From Ignavibacteriota bacterium (GTDB lineage: Bacteria > Bacteroidota > Ignavibacteria > Ignavibacteriales > Melioribacteraceae), in assembly GCA_016713565.1 (NCBI GenBank), contig JADJOX010000008.1, forward strand, positions 434,001-498,000: 64,000 nt of DNA, written 5' to 3'. The position numbers and the translations under genes were made by a program. The notes under the pieces are model-generated. The model saw only the letters and a list, made by a program, of their open reading frames with translations, made no database searches and was not told the origin of the DNA. This document shows positions 27,817 through 37,412 of the stretch, one piece after another; within the stretch, counting starts at the first letter, position 1, and each line of letters starts with the position of its first letter.

Positions 27817-29922
27817 ATGATACGAATTTTTAAAAACTTAAAAGTGAATAAAAAAATTTCAGTTGTTTTTGCAATTTTCATTTTACTTATACTGTTTGTT
27901 GGCGGCGTGGGCATTTACAACATGTCAAATATACATGGTAAAGTTTTAAAAATTACTGAAAAAGATCTTCACAGTTTGGATCTAATACTGCAAATTGATA
28001 GAGACATGCAGCAGGCACTAGTTGCCCAGCGGACGATGATTTTTTCCAATGTCGGTTCCGAATCTTTTACTAAATTGCTAAAAGAGAATGATGAAAATAT
28101 ACAGCAGCTGGGCGAACGATGGCAGCAATTTAAAGAAATTTCTCATGTAGATATCGGCAGTGAAATAATTGAAAAATTTGAACATGCAAAAACTAAATGG
28201 ATTGAAATTTCTCAAAGAATAGTAAAGGCAAGATCAAGCGATACACCTGAAGGAAGAATTGAAGCAATTGAACTTTCATTCCGTGAAGGTACAACTTCTT
28301 TTGAAAATGCTAGAGAATATATAAATAACATTACAGAAATATTGGAGAAATCATCAGATAAAGATTCTCTGGAAAGCAACGATTCATATAACTTTGCGGT
28401 TACTGTCATTGTTTTCGGAATAATCTTATCTATAATTTTATCATTTGTAATTTCGAGATTGGTTAAATCAAGTATAGGTAAACCTATAATTCAAGCTTCC
28501 GAAATGATGAACGAACTTCAAAAAGGCAAACTAAATAAAAGATTAAAATTGGATACCGAAGATGAAATTGGAATTTTAGCCAAATCAATGGATTCTTTCG
28601 CAGAAACATTGCAGGATATATCGAATAAAATGTACAATATCTCGGATGGTAACTTCAATATCTCAGTAAATTCTTTAAGCGCAGAAGATGAAATAAGCCC
28701 GGCTTTAGAAAAAACGCGAAGTACAATTCAAAATTTAAAAAATATAATTGATTATTTAACTTCAAGCGCGCTGGAAGGCAAATTGAAGGAAAGAGGAGAT
28801 TCAAATAAATTCAATGGCGGATATTATGAAATAGTAAAGGGTATAAATGATATGCTCGATGCTGTAATTCTTCCCATTGAAGATGGAGCCGCAGTTTTAA
28901 AGGAAATGACGAATGGCGATTTAACAACGCGAGTTGAAGGTAATTACAAAGGCGATCATCAGATAATTAAAAATAGTATTAATACTTTGGCAGAATCATT
29001 TAATCAATTGTTAGTTCAGCTTTCGGAAGTAATTCAAGCAACGGCAAGCGCTTCAAATCAAATAACATCAAGCACTGAAGAAATGGCTGCGGGCTCGGAA
29101 GAACAAAGCAGTCAGACCAGCGAAGTTGCAACTGCTATGGAAGAAATGGCTGCAACTATTGAAGAAACTACTAGAAATGTTATAAGAACCAACGAAGTCG
29201 CAAAAGATTCAAAAGATTTGGCAATTCAAGGCAAGGTTGTGATTGATTCAACGATTAATGGAATGCAAAAAATTGAAACTGTTGTTAAACAGGCTTCGGA
29301 AATAATATTTGAATTGGGACAAAGCAGCACACAAATTGGACAAATTATTAAAGTAATAAATGAAATTGCAGATCAAACGAATTTGTTGGCATTAAATGCC
29401 GCTATTGAAGCCGCAAGAGCCGGTGAACACGGAAGAGGATTTGCCGTTGTAGCAGATGAAGTTAAAAAATTAGCGGAAAGAACTACGGTTGCAACAAATG
29501 AAATTGCCGGGATGATTACTAAAATTCAGCAGGACAGCAACAACGCCGTATCTGCAATTAAGAAAGGAACGGATGAAGTTTCAAAGGGAATGGAAGAAGT
29601 TACAAGTGCAGGCGAATCAATGAAAAATATTGTGGAATCATCTGACAGAGTATTGGAACTTTCATCTCAAGTTGCTACAACAAGCGAAGAGCAGTCAACT
29701 ACTGTTCAGCAAATAAGCAGGAACATCGAACAAATTAACTCGGTCGCTCAAGAATCATCAAGCGGAATACAGCAAGTAGCCAATGCAACAAATAATCTTA
29801 ACTCTCTAGCCGAACAGCTTCAAGTAATGGTTGCAAAATACAAACTAGATAACGGAACGGCAACAAGTAGTTTTAGCAAAAACCATGTTATAAATAGAAA
29901 AGGCGTTTTAGTTCGTTCGTAA
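27817..29922 (+). CDS. Methyl-accepting chemotaxis protein
   Basis: 701-residue chemoreceptor. TM1 is at about 17-37 (FILLILFVGGVGIY), a periplasmic four-helix-bundle domain follows to about 190, TM2 is at about 193-215, and a HAMP domain starts with SSIGKPIIQASEMMNELQKGKL. A second HAMP-like segment (PIEDGAAVLKEMTNGDLTTRV) lies near 350-400. The cytoplasmic signalling coiled coil carries the conserved hairpin tip EIADQTNLLALNAAIEAARAGEHGRGFAVVADEV. It follows an exported PDC-domain protein. No CheA or CheY gene is in the window, but a CheW-type protein with a zinc domain is encoded at 40240-41034. A hairpin terminator follows the gene. Confidence 0.95.
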   Translation: MIRIFKNLKVNKKISVVFAIFILLILFVGGVGIYNMSNIHGKVLKITEKDLHSLDLILQIDRDMQQALVAQRTMIFSNVGSESFTKLLKENDENIQQLGERWQQFKEISHVDIGSEIIEKFEHAKTKWIEISQRIVKARSSDTPEGRIEAIELSFREGTTSFENAREYINNITEILEKSSDKDSLESNDSYNFAVTVIVFGIILSIILSFVISRLVKSSIGKPIIQASEMMNELQKGKLNKRLKLDTEDEIGILAKSMDSFAETLQDISNKMYNISDGNFNISVNSLSAEDEISPALEKTRSTIQNLKNIIDYLTSSALEGKLKERGDSNKFNGGYYEIVKGINDMLDAVILPIEDGAAVLKEMTNGDLTTRVEGNYKGDHQIIKNSINTLAESFNQLLVQLSEVIQATASASNQITSSTEEMAAGSEEQSSQTSEVATAMEEMAATIEETTRNVIRTNEVAKDSKDLAIQGKVVIDSTINGMQKIETVVKQASEIIFELGQSSTQIGQIIKVINEIADQTNLLALNAAIEAARAGEHGRGFAVVADEVKKLAERTTVATNEIAGMITKIQQDSNNAVSAIKKGTDEVSKGMEEVTSAGESMKNIVESSDRVLELSSQVATTSEEQSTTVQQISRNIEQINSVAQESSSGIQQVANATNNLNSLAEQLQVMVAKYKLDNGTATSSFSKNHVINRKGVLVRS

Positions 29923-29946
29923 AAATATTTTTTAGCTTAACTCTTA

Positions 29947-29978
29947 AATCCCGCTTAGTTTCATCTGCGGGATTTTTT
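29947..29978 (+). terminator. Rho-independent terminator after the chemoreceptor
   Basis: AATCCCGC pairs perfectly with GCGGGATT (8 bp, 12-base loop), followed by a run of T. It separates the chemoreceptor pair from dapF. Confidence 0.9.
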
Positions 29979-30015
29979 GTTTCTACCAATCAAAAAAAAT
30001 GTTAACTTATCATTT

Positions 30016-30858
30016 ATGAACAAAGTAAACTTTATAAAAATGAACGGCGCCGGAAACGACTTTATTTTAATCAGCCAATCAGAAAATCCGGAATTTTACC
30101 CCAACGTAAATTTAGTTAGAGAATTGTGCAATAGAAGAAAAGGAATTGGTGCCGACGGCTTGCTGTTTATAAAAGAAAATAAATATTTTGATTTTGAGTT
30201 GGAATATTATAATTGCGACGGTTCGCTCGGTTCATTATGCGGTAACGGCGCTAGATGTTCAATTAAATTTGCAATTGATTTTCTAAATTTGAATGCAAAT
30301 CAAACCGAATTTTTATGCAACAATTCGGTTTATAAGGGTGAAAAAACTGATTTCGATAATATCAAATTTCATTTTAATAAAATTAATCAACTTAAAACAA
30401 ATCAAAAATTAGTTTTGGGTGAAAATGAAATCAAATTTCACTTTGTAGAAAACGGATCTCCGCATGCAGTTATTTTTTGGAATGATATAAATAATTTATG
30501 TGAAGAAAATTTTGATAATTTTGATATTCAATATTTAGGGAAATGTATCCGATTTAATGATTATTTTAATCCCGGCGGCGCAAATGTAAATTTTATTCAC
30601 ATTGAAAATAATAATTATAAAATACGAACATACGAAAGAGGTGTTGAAGAAGAAACTTTTGCGTGCGGAACGGGTACCGTCGCATCGGCAATAATAATGA
30701 ATTTGATTTATGGAATAAATTCTCCGATTTCAATAAAAACAAAAGATAATGATATTTTGACGGTGGATTTTGTCAAAAAAAATGAGAATTTTGAAAAAAT
30801 AAATTTAACAGGACCTGCAAAAATTAATTATATTGGAACTTACAATTTTCAAAAATAG
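30016..30858 (+). CDS. dapF: Diaminopimelate epimerase
   Basis: Interconverts LL- and meso-diaminopimelate for lysine and peptidoglycan synthesis. The start is ATG 30016 (MNKVNFIKMNGAGNDFILI); the longer reading from 29977 begins inside the terminator. The two catalytic cysteines are in LCGNGARC and FACGTGTVAS. About 280 residues, normal for the family. The length and motifs are complete and the gene begins a housekeeping run. Confidence 0.95.
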   Translation: MNKVNFIKMNGAGNDFILISQSENPEFYPNVNLVRELCNRRKGIGADGLLFIKENKYFDFELEYYNCDGSLGSLCGNGARCSIKFAIDFLNLNANQTEFLCNNSVYKGEKTDFDNIKFHFNKINQLKTNQKLVLGENEIKFHFVENGSPHAVIFWNDINNLCEENFDNFDIQYLGKCIRFNDYFNPGGANVNFIHIENNNYKIRTYERGVEEETFACGTGTVASAIIMNLIYGINSPISIKTKDNDILTVDFVKKNENFEKINLTGPAKINYIGTYNFQK

Positions 30859-30866
30859 GGAGTTAC

Positions 30867-31169
30867 ATGGCGAAAGTTATATTTTCTATAAGTTATGATA
30901 TTTTACCGGAAAAAAGAAACGATTACTTAGGAATTGTTCGAGAATTAAAAAGTATTATAAAATCTGATGGTTTAGAAAGTTATTCGGTTTTTGAACAAAA
31001 ATCTAAAGAAAATAGCTTTCAAGAAATTTATGTTTATAAATCTCAACAAGCTTGGGAAGATTCTGATGAATCAGAAAATGAAAGAGTAGATATTTTAATG
31101 ACTAAATTATCAGATTTGATCAAAGAAAAATCAACACAATATTCAACTTTATTTGAAGTTGAAAATTAA
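30867..31169 (+). CDS. Small protein resembling dimeric alpha/beta-barrel (ABM) monooxygenases
   Basis: 100-residue protein that begins with a beta strand (AKVIFSISYDILPEK) and continues helix-strand-strand-helix (SYSVFEQKS, FQEIYVYKSQQAWEDSDE). This pattern is typical of antibiotic-biosynthesis-monooxygenase-like ferredoxin folds. It starts 8 bases after dapF with AGGGAGT upstream. No catalytic residue can be assigned, and no function is proposed. Confidence 0.7.
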   Translation: MAKVIFSISYDILPEKRNDYLGIVRELKSIIKSDGLESYSVFEQKSKENSFQEIYVYKSQQAWEDSDESENERVDILMTKLSDLIKEKSTQYSTLFEVEN

Positions 31170-31199
31170 AATTCTTTCATAAACCAAAGAATCAATAAA

Positions 31200-32243
31200 A
31201 TGTATGAATATGTCGGCGCAATTCATATGCATTCCAAATTTTCCGACGGCTCCGGAGATCCTGCCAAAATAGCCCAATTTGCAGATGAAGTTGGGTTGGA
31301 TTTTATAATTCTAACTGATCATAACACTTTAAGAGCTTTGAATGAAGGCTATGAAAAATGGTATGGTCAAACTTTATTATTAGTGGGCTGCGAATTAAAT
31401 GACAGATTTAATAAAAACCATTATTTGGCAATGAATATTTCCGAAACATATTCAACTAGACAATCGGCAAAAGAATACGTAAAAAAAGTAAAAAACGCGG
31501 GAGGCATTGGATTTATTGCCCACCCGTTTGAAGAACGTAATTCTATGAAAGAACATCCGCCTTATCCTTGGACGGATTGGGATGCAGGCGAATTTACGGG
31601 AATAGAAATTTGGAATCATATGTCCGAATGGATGGAAGGTCTAACGGAGCAAAATAAATATAATCATTTTATTCATCCGTTGAAATCGATTGTTGGACCT
31701 ACAAAAAAAACTCTGCAAAAATGGGATGAACTTAATAAAAAAAGAAAAGTTGTGGGAATTGGCGGAATTGACGCACACGCGCATAAAGTAAATGTTTTAG
31801 GATTTGTTGAGGTTGAAGTTTTTCCATATAAAGTTTTATTTAAATCAATTAGGACGCATATTTTAACCGAAAAAAAACTAAGGGGAAAAAATGTTTCCGT
31901 TGAAACTACTAAAAAGATAATTTATGAAAGTTTGGAAGAAGGACGATGTTTTTTTGCGAATGATTATTATGGTGATTCAAAAGGTTTCAAATTTTATGCT
32001 AAAATGGGAAATGAACATTATCAGATGGGCGAAACAATAAAACTAAACAAGAAAGTAAATCTTAAAGTTTCGCTGCCCAATAAATCCGCAAAAATTGTTC
32101 TGATACATAATGGAAAATCATTAAGCACTGTTGAAGATGCAGAAGCCGATTTTATTGTTCAGAAAACAGGACAGTATAGAGTTGAAATTTATCTTGAAGG
32201 ACATGCTTGGATTTTTTCTAATCATATTAGGATTGAAAACTAA
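31200..32243 (+). CDS. PHP-domain phosphoesterase-like protein
   Basis: 347 residues. Residues 1-210 form a PHP domain: AIHMHSKFSDGSGDP (HxH metal motif), LTDHNTLRAL, GFIAHPFEE and GIGGIDAHAH supply the usual metal-binding His and Asp residues. The C-terminal 120 residues look like a beta-sandwich. PHP proteins hydrolyse phosphoesters or bear nuclease activity; the substrate here is not evident. The gene starts at an ATG 30 bases after the ABM-like gene. Confidence 0.88.
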   Translation: MYEYVGAIHMHSKFSDGSGDPAKIAQFADEVGLDFIILTDHNTLRALNEGYEKWYGQTLLLVGCELNDRFNKNHYLAMNISETYSTRQSAKEYVKKVKNAGGIGFIAHPFEERNSMKEHPPYPWTDWDAGEFTGIEIWNHMSEWMEGLTEQNKYNHFIHPLKSIVGPTKKTLQKWDELNKKRKVVGIGGIDAHAHKVNVLGFVEVEVFPYKVLFKSIRTHILTEKKLRGKNVSVETTKKIIYESLEEGRCFFANDYYGDSKGFKFYAKMGNEHYQMGETIKLNKKVNLKVSLPNKSAKIVLIHNGKSLSTVEDAEADFIVQKTGQYRVEIYLEGHAWIFSNHIRIEN

Positions 32244-32300
32244 TATTTATTATTTTTCCCGTTCAAAATTGATATTAATTCAAAAAAAACGAATAAAGAG

Positions 32301-32984
32301 ATGATAGGAAAAAAGAAAAAAATTACTAAAAAAGTGATTCAAGAAGATAAGCTTGTTACAAGCTTTTTTAAAACTCAGGGATTTTTTAAAGACAATCAGC
32401 AGAACCTTTTAATTGGATTGGGTGTAATTGCGGCTGTAATTTTAGCTGTATTTTGGTATAACAGCAAAGTTGATGATGATAATCTTCAAGCTACTACACA
32501 ATTGGCTGCAGTAATTCCATTTTATGACAGCGGACAATATCAAAAGGCGATTGACGGAGAGCCGGGTACAAACGTTGTGGGATTGGCTTCAATAGTTGAT
32601 AATTTCGGCAGTACAGAACAAGGTGAAGTTGCAAAAATGTATTTAGCCAACAGTTACTACTCACTTGGCAATTATCAAAAAGCCAAAGAATATTATTCAG
32701 ATTATTCGGGTAAAAGCGATTTATTTAAAGCAAGTTCAATTGCGGGAAAAGCCGCTTGCGATGAAATGCTTGGAAATTACTCTGAAGCAGCGGAAGAATA
32801 TAAAAAGGCTTCTTCAATCGTTAAGGTTGAAACACAAGCCGCGTCTTATTTGCTAAATGCAGGTAAAAATTATTTAAAGTCGAATTCCGAAGATAAAGCA
32901 AAAGAAGCTTTTGATTTGATTAAAGACGAATATAAAAATACAAATGCTGCAAGAGAGTTGGATAGATTTACATATAAATTTTAA
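32301..32984 (+). CDS. Membrane-anchored tetratricopeptide protein
   Basis: 227 residues with a Lys-rich N-terminus, one transmembrane helix at about residues 34-52 (LLIGLGVIAAVILAVFWY) and TPR repeats in the periplasmic part (AKMYLANSYYSLGNYQKAKEYY and the following AACDEMLGNYSEAAEEYKKA). The design resembles YfgM-type TPR proteins that attach to secretion or envelope machineries, but orthology is not shown. It precedes efp by 30 bases. Confidence 0.85.
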   Translation: MIGKKKKITKKVIQEDKLVTSFFKTQGFFKDNQQNLLIGLGVIAAVILAVFWYNSKVDDDNLQATTQLAAVIPFYDSGQYQKAIDGEPGTNVVGLASIVDNFGSTEQGEVAKMYLANSYYSLGNYQKAKEYYSDYSGKSDLFKASSIAGKAACDEMLGNYSEAAEEYKKASSIVKVETQAASYLLNAGKNYLKSNSEDKAKEAFDLIKDEYKNTNAARELDRFTYKF

Positions 32985-33014
32985 ATAATATTTTTTAACA
33001 ATTTTGTTAGGTTT

Positions 33015-33581
33015 ATGGCAGATACATCAGACTTCAGAAACGGATTAATCATTAAATTTAAGAATGATTTATATACTATCACAGAATTTCAACACGTAAA
33101 ACCCGGTAAAGGCGGCGCTTTTGTTAGAACAACATTAAAGAATATCCGCAGCGGGAAAGTTCTTGACAATACTTTCAGATCCGGTGAAAGTATAGAAATT
33201 GTAAGAGTAGAAAGAAGAAAATACCAATACTTATTCAGAGAATCGAATGATTTGGTTATTATGGATAACGACACGTATGAACAAATAAATGTTTCCGAAA
33301 ATTTGTTTGACGGCGGCGATAAATTTCTTAAAGAAGGTGAAGAAATTGACCTATTAATGGACGATAAAGAACAGATTGTAACCGTAGAAATTCCATTGTT
33401 TGTTCAGCTTAAAGTTATAGAAACAGAGCCAGGTTTTAGAGGAAATACCGCAACAAATGCGATGAAACCGGCTAAATTAGAAACCGGGGTAACTATCAAC
33501 GTTCCGCTTTTTATTGATCAGGACGATGTTTTAAGAGTTGATACCAGAACCGGCGAATACATGGAAAGAATAAAAATTTAA
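33015..33581 (+). CDS. efp: Elongation factor P
   Basis: 188-residue three-domain translation factor that relieves ribosome stalling at polyproline. The modification loop reads VKPGKGGAFVR with Lys32 at the tip, so lysine-type modification is expected. The C-terminal motif is RVDTRTGEYMERIKI. It is followed 8 bases later by accB, a common arrangement across bacteria. Confidence 0.97.
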   Translation: MADTSDFRNGLIIKFKNDLYTITEFQHVKPGKGGAFVRTTLKNIRSGKVLDNTFRSGESIEIVRVERRKYQYLFRESNDLVIMDNDTYEQINVSENLFDGGDKFLKEGEEIDLLMDDKEQIVTVEIPLFVQLKVIETEPGFRGNTATNAMKPAKLETGVTINVPLFIDQDDVLRVDTRTGEYMERIKI

Positions 33582-33589
33582 GGGGAAAA

Positions 33590-34063
33590 ATGGATATCAA
33601 TGAAATAAAAAAACTTATTAAAGTTTTTGAGTCAAGTGTAATTACCGAATTAACAGTTCAAGAAGGTAATTTAAAAATAAAAATTTCTAAAAACGGATCC
33701 GTTAATACTCCAATTTATACAACCCAAAATATTCCGATTCAAAATCAAATGGTTTCCTCGTCTGTTACTGAATCAAGTTCTTCATCACAGGTTTCGGAAA
33801 CTTCAAAAGGAAAAGAAGATAACTTTCATGTTATAAAATCACCAATAGTAGGAACATTTTACAGAGCTCCTGCTCCGGACGCCGATCCTTATGTTCAAGT
33901 CGGTGAAATTGTAAATCCGGGATCTGTGCTTTGTATTGTTGAAGCAATGAAACTTATGAATGAGATTGAATGCGATATTGACGGCAAAATTGTTCAGATA
34001 CTTGTCGAAGACGGCACGCCGGTTGAATATAATCAACCTTTATTCAAAATTGAAAAAAGTTAA
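33590..34063 (+). CDS. accB: Acetyl-CoA carboxylase biotin carboxyl carrier protein
   Basis: 157 residues: an N-terminal domain, a Ser-rich linker (about 50-75) and the C-terminal biotinyl domain with the biotin-accepting Lys in EAMKLMNEI. It carries CO2 from AccC to carboxyltransferase in fatty acid synthesis. GGGG precedes the ATG and accC follows after 11 bases. Confidence 0.97.
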   Translation: MDINEIKKLIKVFESSVITELTVQEGNLKIKISKNGSVNTPIYTTQNIPIQNQMVSSSVTESSSSSQVSETSKGKEDNFHVIKSPIVGTFYRAPAPDADPYVQVGEIVNPGSVLCIVEAMKLMNEIECDIDGKIVQILVEDGTPVEYNQPLFKIEKS

Positions 34064-34074
34064 TAGGAGTTTTT

Positions 34075-35412
34075 TTGTTCAAAAAAATACTGATAGCTAA
34101 TCGTGGTGAAATAGCTTTAAGAATTATTAGAACATGTAAGGATTTAGGCATACCAACAGTTGCGGTTTATTCAGAAGCTGATAAAGATTCGCTCCATGTG
34201 GTATTTGCCGATGAAGCGGTTTGTATTGGTCCAGCGGCTTCCAAAGATAGTTACTTAAAAATCCCGAGTATAATTTCAGCAGCTCAAGTTACCGGTGCCG
34301 ACGCAATTCATCCAGGTTACGGATTCTTAGCCGAAAATTCCGAATTTTCCGAAATTTGTGCTGAATCAAATATTAAGTTTATCGGTCCATCACCTGATAT
34401 GATAGATAGAATGGGCGATAAAGCCTACGCGAAAACAACAATGAAAAATTGCGGCGTTCCTGTTGTACCGGGCAGCGACGGCGCGGTTAAAGATATTGAA
34501 GAAGCCAAACTTATTGCTAAAGAAATTGGATATCCTTTGATGTTAAAAGCATCTGCCGGAGGCGGCGGTAAAGGAATGAGAATTGTTTGGAAAGAAGAAG
34601 AGATTACTAAAGCTTACCAGACAGCAAGCAACGAAGCTTTGGCAGCATTTAATAACGGTGAACTTTATTTAGAAAAATTTATTGAAAATCCCCACCATGT
34701 AGAAATTCAAGTTATGGGTGATCAGCTTGGAAACGTTTATCAATATGGTGAAAGAGACTGTACAATTCAAAGAAGACATCAAAAATTAATTGAGGAAACT
34801 CCGAGTCCAATAATTACGGAAGAAACAAGAAGAAAAATGGCTGAAGCGGCTATTCTAGGAGCTAAATCCGTAAATTACGAAGGCGCGGGAACGATTGAAT
34901 TTCTTGTCGATAAAAATCAAAATTTTTATTTCATAGAGATGAATACAAGAATTCAAGTTGAACATCCAGTTACTGAAATGGTAAATAACATTGACTTAAT
35001 CAAACAACAGATTTTAGTCGCTGCCGGCAATAAAATTATCGAAATTCCAAAGAAACCAAACGGACATTGTTTTGAATTTAGAATAAATGCCGAAGACCCG
35101 GAAAACGGATTCAGACCTTCACCCGGAAAAATAAATTATCTACATTTCCCGGGCGGTTTTGGCGTTAGAGTTGATTCTCATGTTTACAATCAATATACAG
35201 TTCCACCTAATTATGATTCGCTTTTGGCAAAACTTATAATTTGGGGCGGAGACAGAGAACACGCAATTAACCGAGCTTTAAGGGCATTTGAAGAATTTGC
35301 GATAGACGGGATCAAAACAACAATACCATTTCATATTGAAGTTCTGCAGAACGAAAAATTTAGAAACGCCGATTATGATACGTCATTTATAGATAAATAT
35401 TTTGCGAAATAA
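34075..35412 (+). CDS. accC: Acetyl-CoA carboxylase biotin carboxylase subunit
   Basis: 445-residue ATP-grasp enzyme that carboxylates biotin on AccB. It starts with TTG: TAGGAG lies 7 bases upstream and the resulting MFKKILIANRGEIALR is the standard N-terminus. The glycine-rich loop KASAGGGGKGMR and the catalytic RIQVEHPVTE are present. The carboxyltransferase genes accA/accD are not in the window. Confidence 0.97.
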   Translation: MFKKILIANRGEIALRIIRTCKDLGIPTVAVYSEADKDSLHVVFADEAVCIGPAASKDSYLKIPSIISAAQVTGADAIHPGYGFLAENSEFSEICAESNIKFIGPSPDMIDRMGDKAYAKTTMKNCGVPVVPGSDGAVKDIEEAKLIAKEIGYPLMLKASAGGGGKGMRIVWKEEEITKAYQTASNEALAAFNNGELYLEKFIENPHHVEIQVMGDQLGNVYQYGERDCTIQRRHQKLIEETPSPIITEETRRKMAEAAILGAKSVNYEGAGTIEFLVDKNQNFYFIEMNTRIQVEHPVTEMVNNIDLIKQQILVAAGNKIIEIPKKPNGHCFEFRINAEDPENGFRPSPGKINYLHFPGGFGVRVDSHVYNQYTVPPNYDSLLAKLIIWGGDREHAINRALRAFEEFAIDGIKTTIPFHIEVLQNEKFRNADYDTSFIDKYFAK

Positions 35413-35427
35413 ATAATTGAGGTAAAA

Positions 35428-35808
35428 ATGAATATTCCATCTGACTTAAAATATACCAAAGATCATGAATGGATTAAAGTTGAAGGCAGCGAAGCTAAAA
35501 TTGGTATTACCGAATATGCTCAGGGTGAATTAGGCGATATAGTTTTTGTTGATATTTCATCGGATATAAGTGAAATAATTAAAGGCGAACCATTTGGAAC
35601 TATTGAAGCCGTTAAAACCGTAAGTGATTTATTTGCTCCGTGTAATGGAAAAGTTTTGGAAATTAATTCCAAATTGACCGATAAACCGGAATTAATAAAT
35701 AACGATCCTTACGGTGAAGGATGGATTATTAAAATCGAAATTACATCTTCTAATGATTTAGATGATCTGCTTGATAGCATAGCTTATCAAACTCAAATTA
35801 CTGCATAA
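35428..35808 (+). CDS. gcvH: Glycine cleavage system H protein
   Basis: 126-residue lipoyl carrier with the lipoylation Lys63 in GTIEAVKTVSDL and the typical TKDHEWI opening. It shuttles the aminomethyl group between GcvP, GcvT and GcvL, none of which is nearby. Downstream of accBC it may be co-transcribed with fatty-acid genes, consistent with a role in lipoate metabolism. A terminator follows it. Confidence 0.95.
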   Translation: MNIPSDLKYTKDHEWIKVEGSEAKIGITEYAQGELGDIVFVDISSDISEIIKGEPFGTIEAVKTVSDLFAPCNGKVLEINSKLTDKPELINNDPYGEGWIIKIEITSSNDLDDLLDSIAYQTQITA

Positions 35809-35818
35809 TTATCACATA

Positions 35819-35850
35819 GCCGGATTTCTTCTAGGAACCCGGCATTTTTT
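35819..35850 (+). terminator. Rho-independent terminator after gcvH
   Basis: GCCGG at 35819-35823 pairs with CCGGC at 35839-35843, with two extra T-A pairs beyond one mismatch, and a run of six T follows. It closes the efp-accB-accC-gcvH unit. Confidence 0.85.
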
Positions 35851-35870
35851 AATTTTTCTAATTTAATAAA

Positions 35871-37412
35871 ATGCAAACTCATAATACTATTTTAGTTTTA
35901 GATTTTGGCTCACAATACACACAGTTGATTGCGCGCAAAATTCGAGAACAAAAGGTTAGATCAATTATCTATCCATATTTTACCTCTTTAACGAAAATTA
36001 AAGAACTAAATCCAAAAGGAATAATTTTCTCCGGCGGACCAACAAGCGCATATGAAAAAGATTCACCGCAAATCGATCCGGAAATTTTTAATCTTAATAT
36101 ACCGATACTTGGGATTTGTTACGGAATGCAGCTCATTACTTTGCATTATAACGGAAAAGTTGAGCCGGCGCAAAATAGGGAATATGGAAAGGCCAATATT
36201 CAAATTTTAAAAAAAGAAGGTTTACTCAAAAACGTTAAAGAAAATTCAGTAGTTTGGATGAGTCATGGTGATTATATTACAAAAATTCCTCAAGATTTCG
36301 AGATTGATTCACAAACTGAAAATTCTCCAATTTGTTCAATTTTTAATAATAATAAAAAGATATTTGCTCTACAGTTTCATCCCGAAGTTGCCCACACTGA
36401 AAACGGAAAAGAAATATTAAGAACTTTCATTTTTGATGTTTGTAAAAGCAATGCGGATTGGACACCCACAAATTTCATTGAAGATTCTATTGCGGAAATT
36501 AGAGAAAAAGTTAAAGATTCAAAAGTGATATGTGCGTTAAGCGGCGGTGTCGATTCATCGGTCGCGGCTATTTTACTTCATAAAGCAATTGGAGAAAACT
36601 TAACTTGTGTTCACGTTGATAACGGCTTAATGCGTAAAAATGAAAGTGAAAAAGTTGTAAAGCTTTTCAAAGAAAATTTTGATTTAAAAATAATTCATGT
36701 TGACGCGTCAAAAGAATTTTTAGATAAATTAAATGGTGTTTCAGATCCGGAAAAGAAAAGAAAAATTATCGGAAATACATTTATAGAAATTTTTGAGCGG
36801 GAATCAAATAAAATAGAAAATGCAGAATATTTGGTTCAGGGAACTTTATATCCGGACGTAATTGAATCGGCATCTGCGGGAACGGCATCGCACAAAATAA
36901 AGACACATCATAATGTGGGCGGTTTGCCCGAAAAAATGAACTTAAAGTTAATTGAACCATTCCGAGAATTGTTCAAAGATGAAGTAAGAGAAATAGGTGA
37001 AATTTTAGGTTTGCCTCACGAATTTGTTCATCGTCATCCTTTTCCCGGTCCGGGTTTGGCTGTTAGGGTTTTGGGAGAAATTACCGAATTAAAACTTAAA
37101 ATTTTAAAGGATGTAGATGAAATTTACATTGATTCTTTAAGGAAATTTGACTTATATTACAAGATATGGCAGGCATTTGCTGTAATTCTTCCGGTTCAAT
37201 CCGTTGGAGTAATGGGTGATGCGAGAACTTATGAATCGGTAATTGTTTTACGTGCGGTTACTTCAACAGACGGTATGACAGCTGATTGGTACAGATTTGA
37301 TAATTCCTTTTTAGAATATGTTTCTAACAAAATAATAAGGGAAGTTTCCGGAGTGAACAGAGTAGTTTATGATATTAGCTCCAAACCTCCATCAACAATA
37401 GAATGGGAATAA
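35871..37412 (+). CDS. guaA: GMP synthase (glutamine-hydrolysing)
   Basis: 513 residues. The N-terminal class I amidotransferase has its nucleophile Cys in GICYGMQL and His/Glu in FHPEVAHT. The ATP-pyrophosphatase domain has the P-loop ALSGGVDSSVAA, and the C-terminal dimerisation domain ends in DISSKPPSTIEWE. It converts XMP to GMP. Its stop is followed immediately by the radC ATG. Confidence 0.97.
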   Translation: MQTHNTILVLDFGSQYTQLIARKIREQKVRSIIYPYFTSLTKIKELNPKGIIFSGGPTSAYEKDSPQIDPEIFNLNIPILGICYGMQLITLHYNGKVEPAQNREYGKANIQILKKEGLLKNVKENSVVWMSHGDYITKIPQDFEIDSQTENSPICSIFNNNKKIFALQFHPEVAHTENGKEILRTFIFDVCKSNADWTPTNFIEDSIAEIREKVKDSKVICALSGGVDSSVAAILLHKAIGENLTCVHVDNGLMRKNESEKVVKLFKENFDLKIIHVDASKEFLDKLNGVSDPEKKRKIIGNTFIEIFERESNKIENAEYLVQGTLYPDVIESASAGTASHKIKTHHNVGGLPEKMNLKLIEPFRELFKDEVREIGEILGLPHEFVHRHPFPGPGLAVRVLGEITELKLKILKDVDEIYIDSLRKFDLYYKIWQAFAVILPVQSVGVMGDARTYESVIVLRAVTSTDGMTADWYRFDNSFLEYVSNKIIREVSGVNRVVYDISSKPPSTIEWE

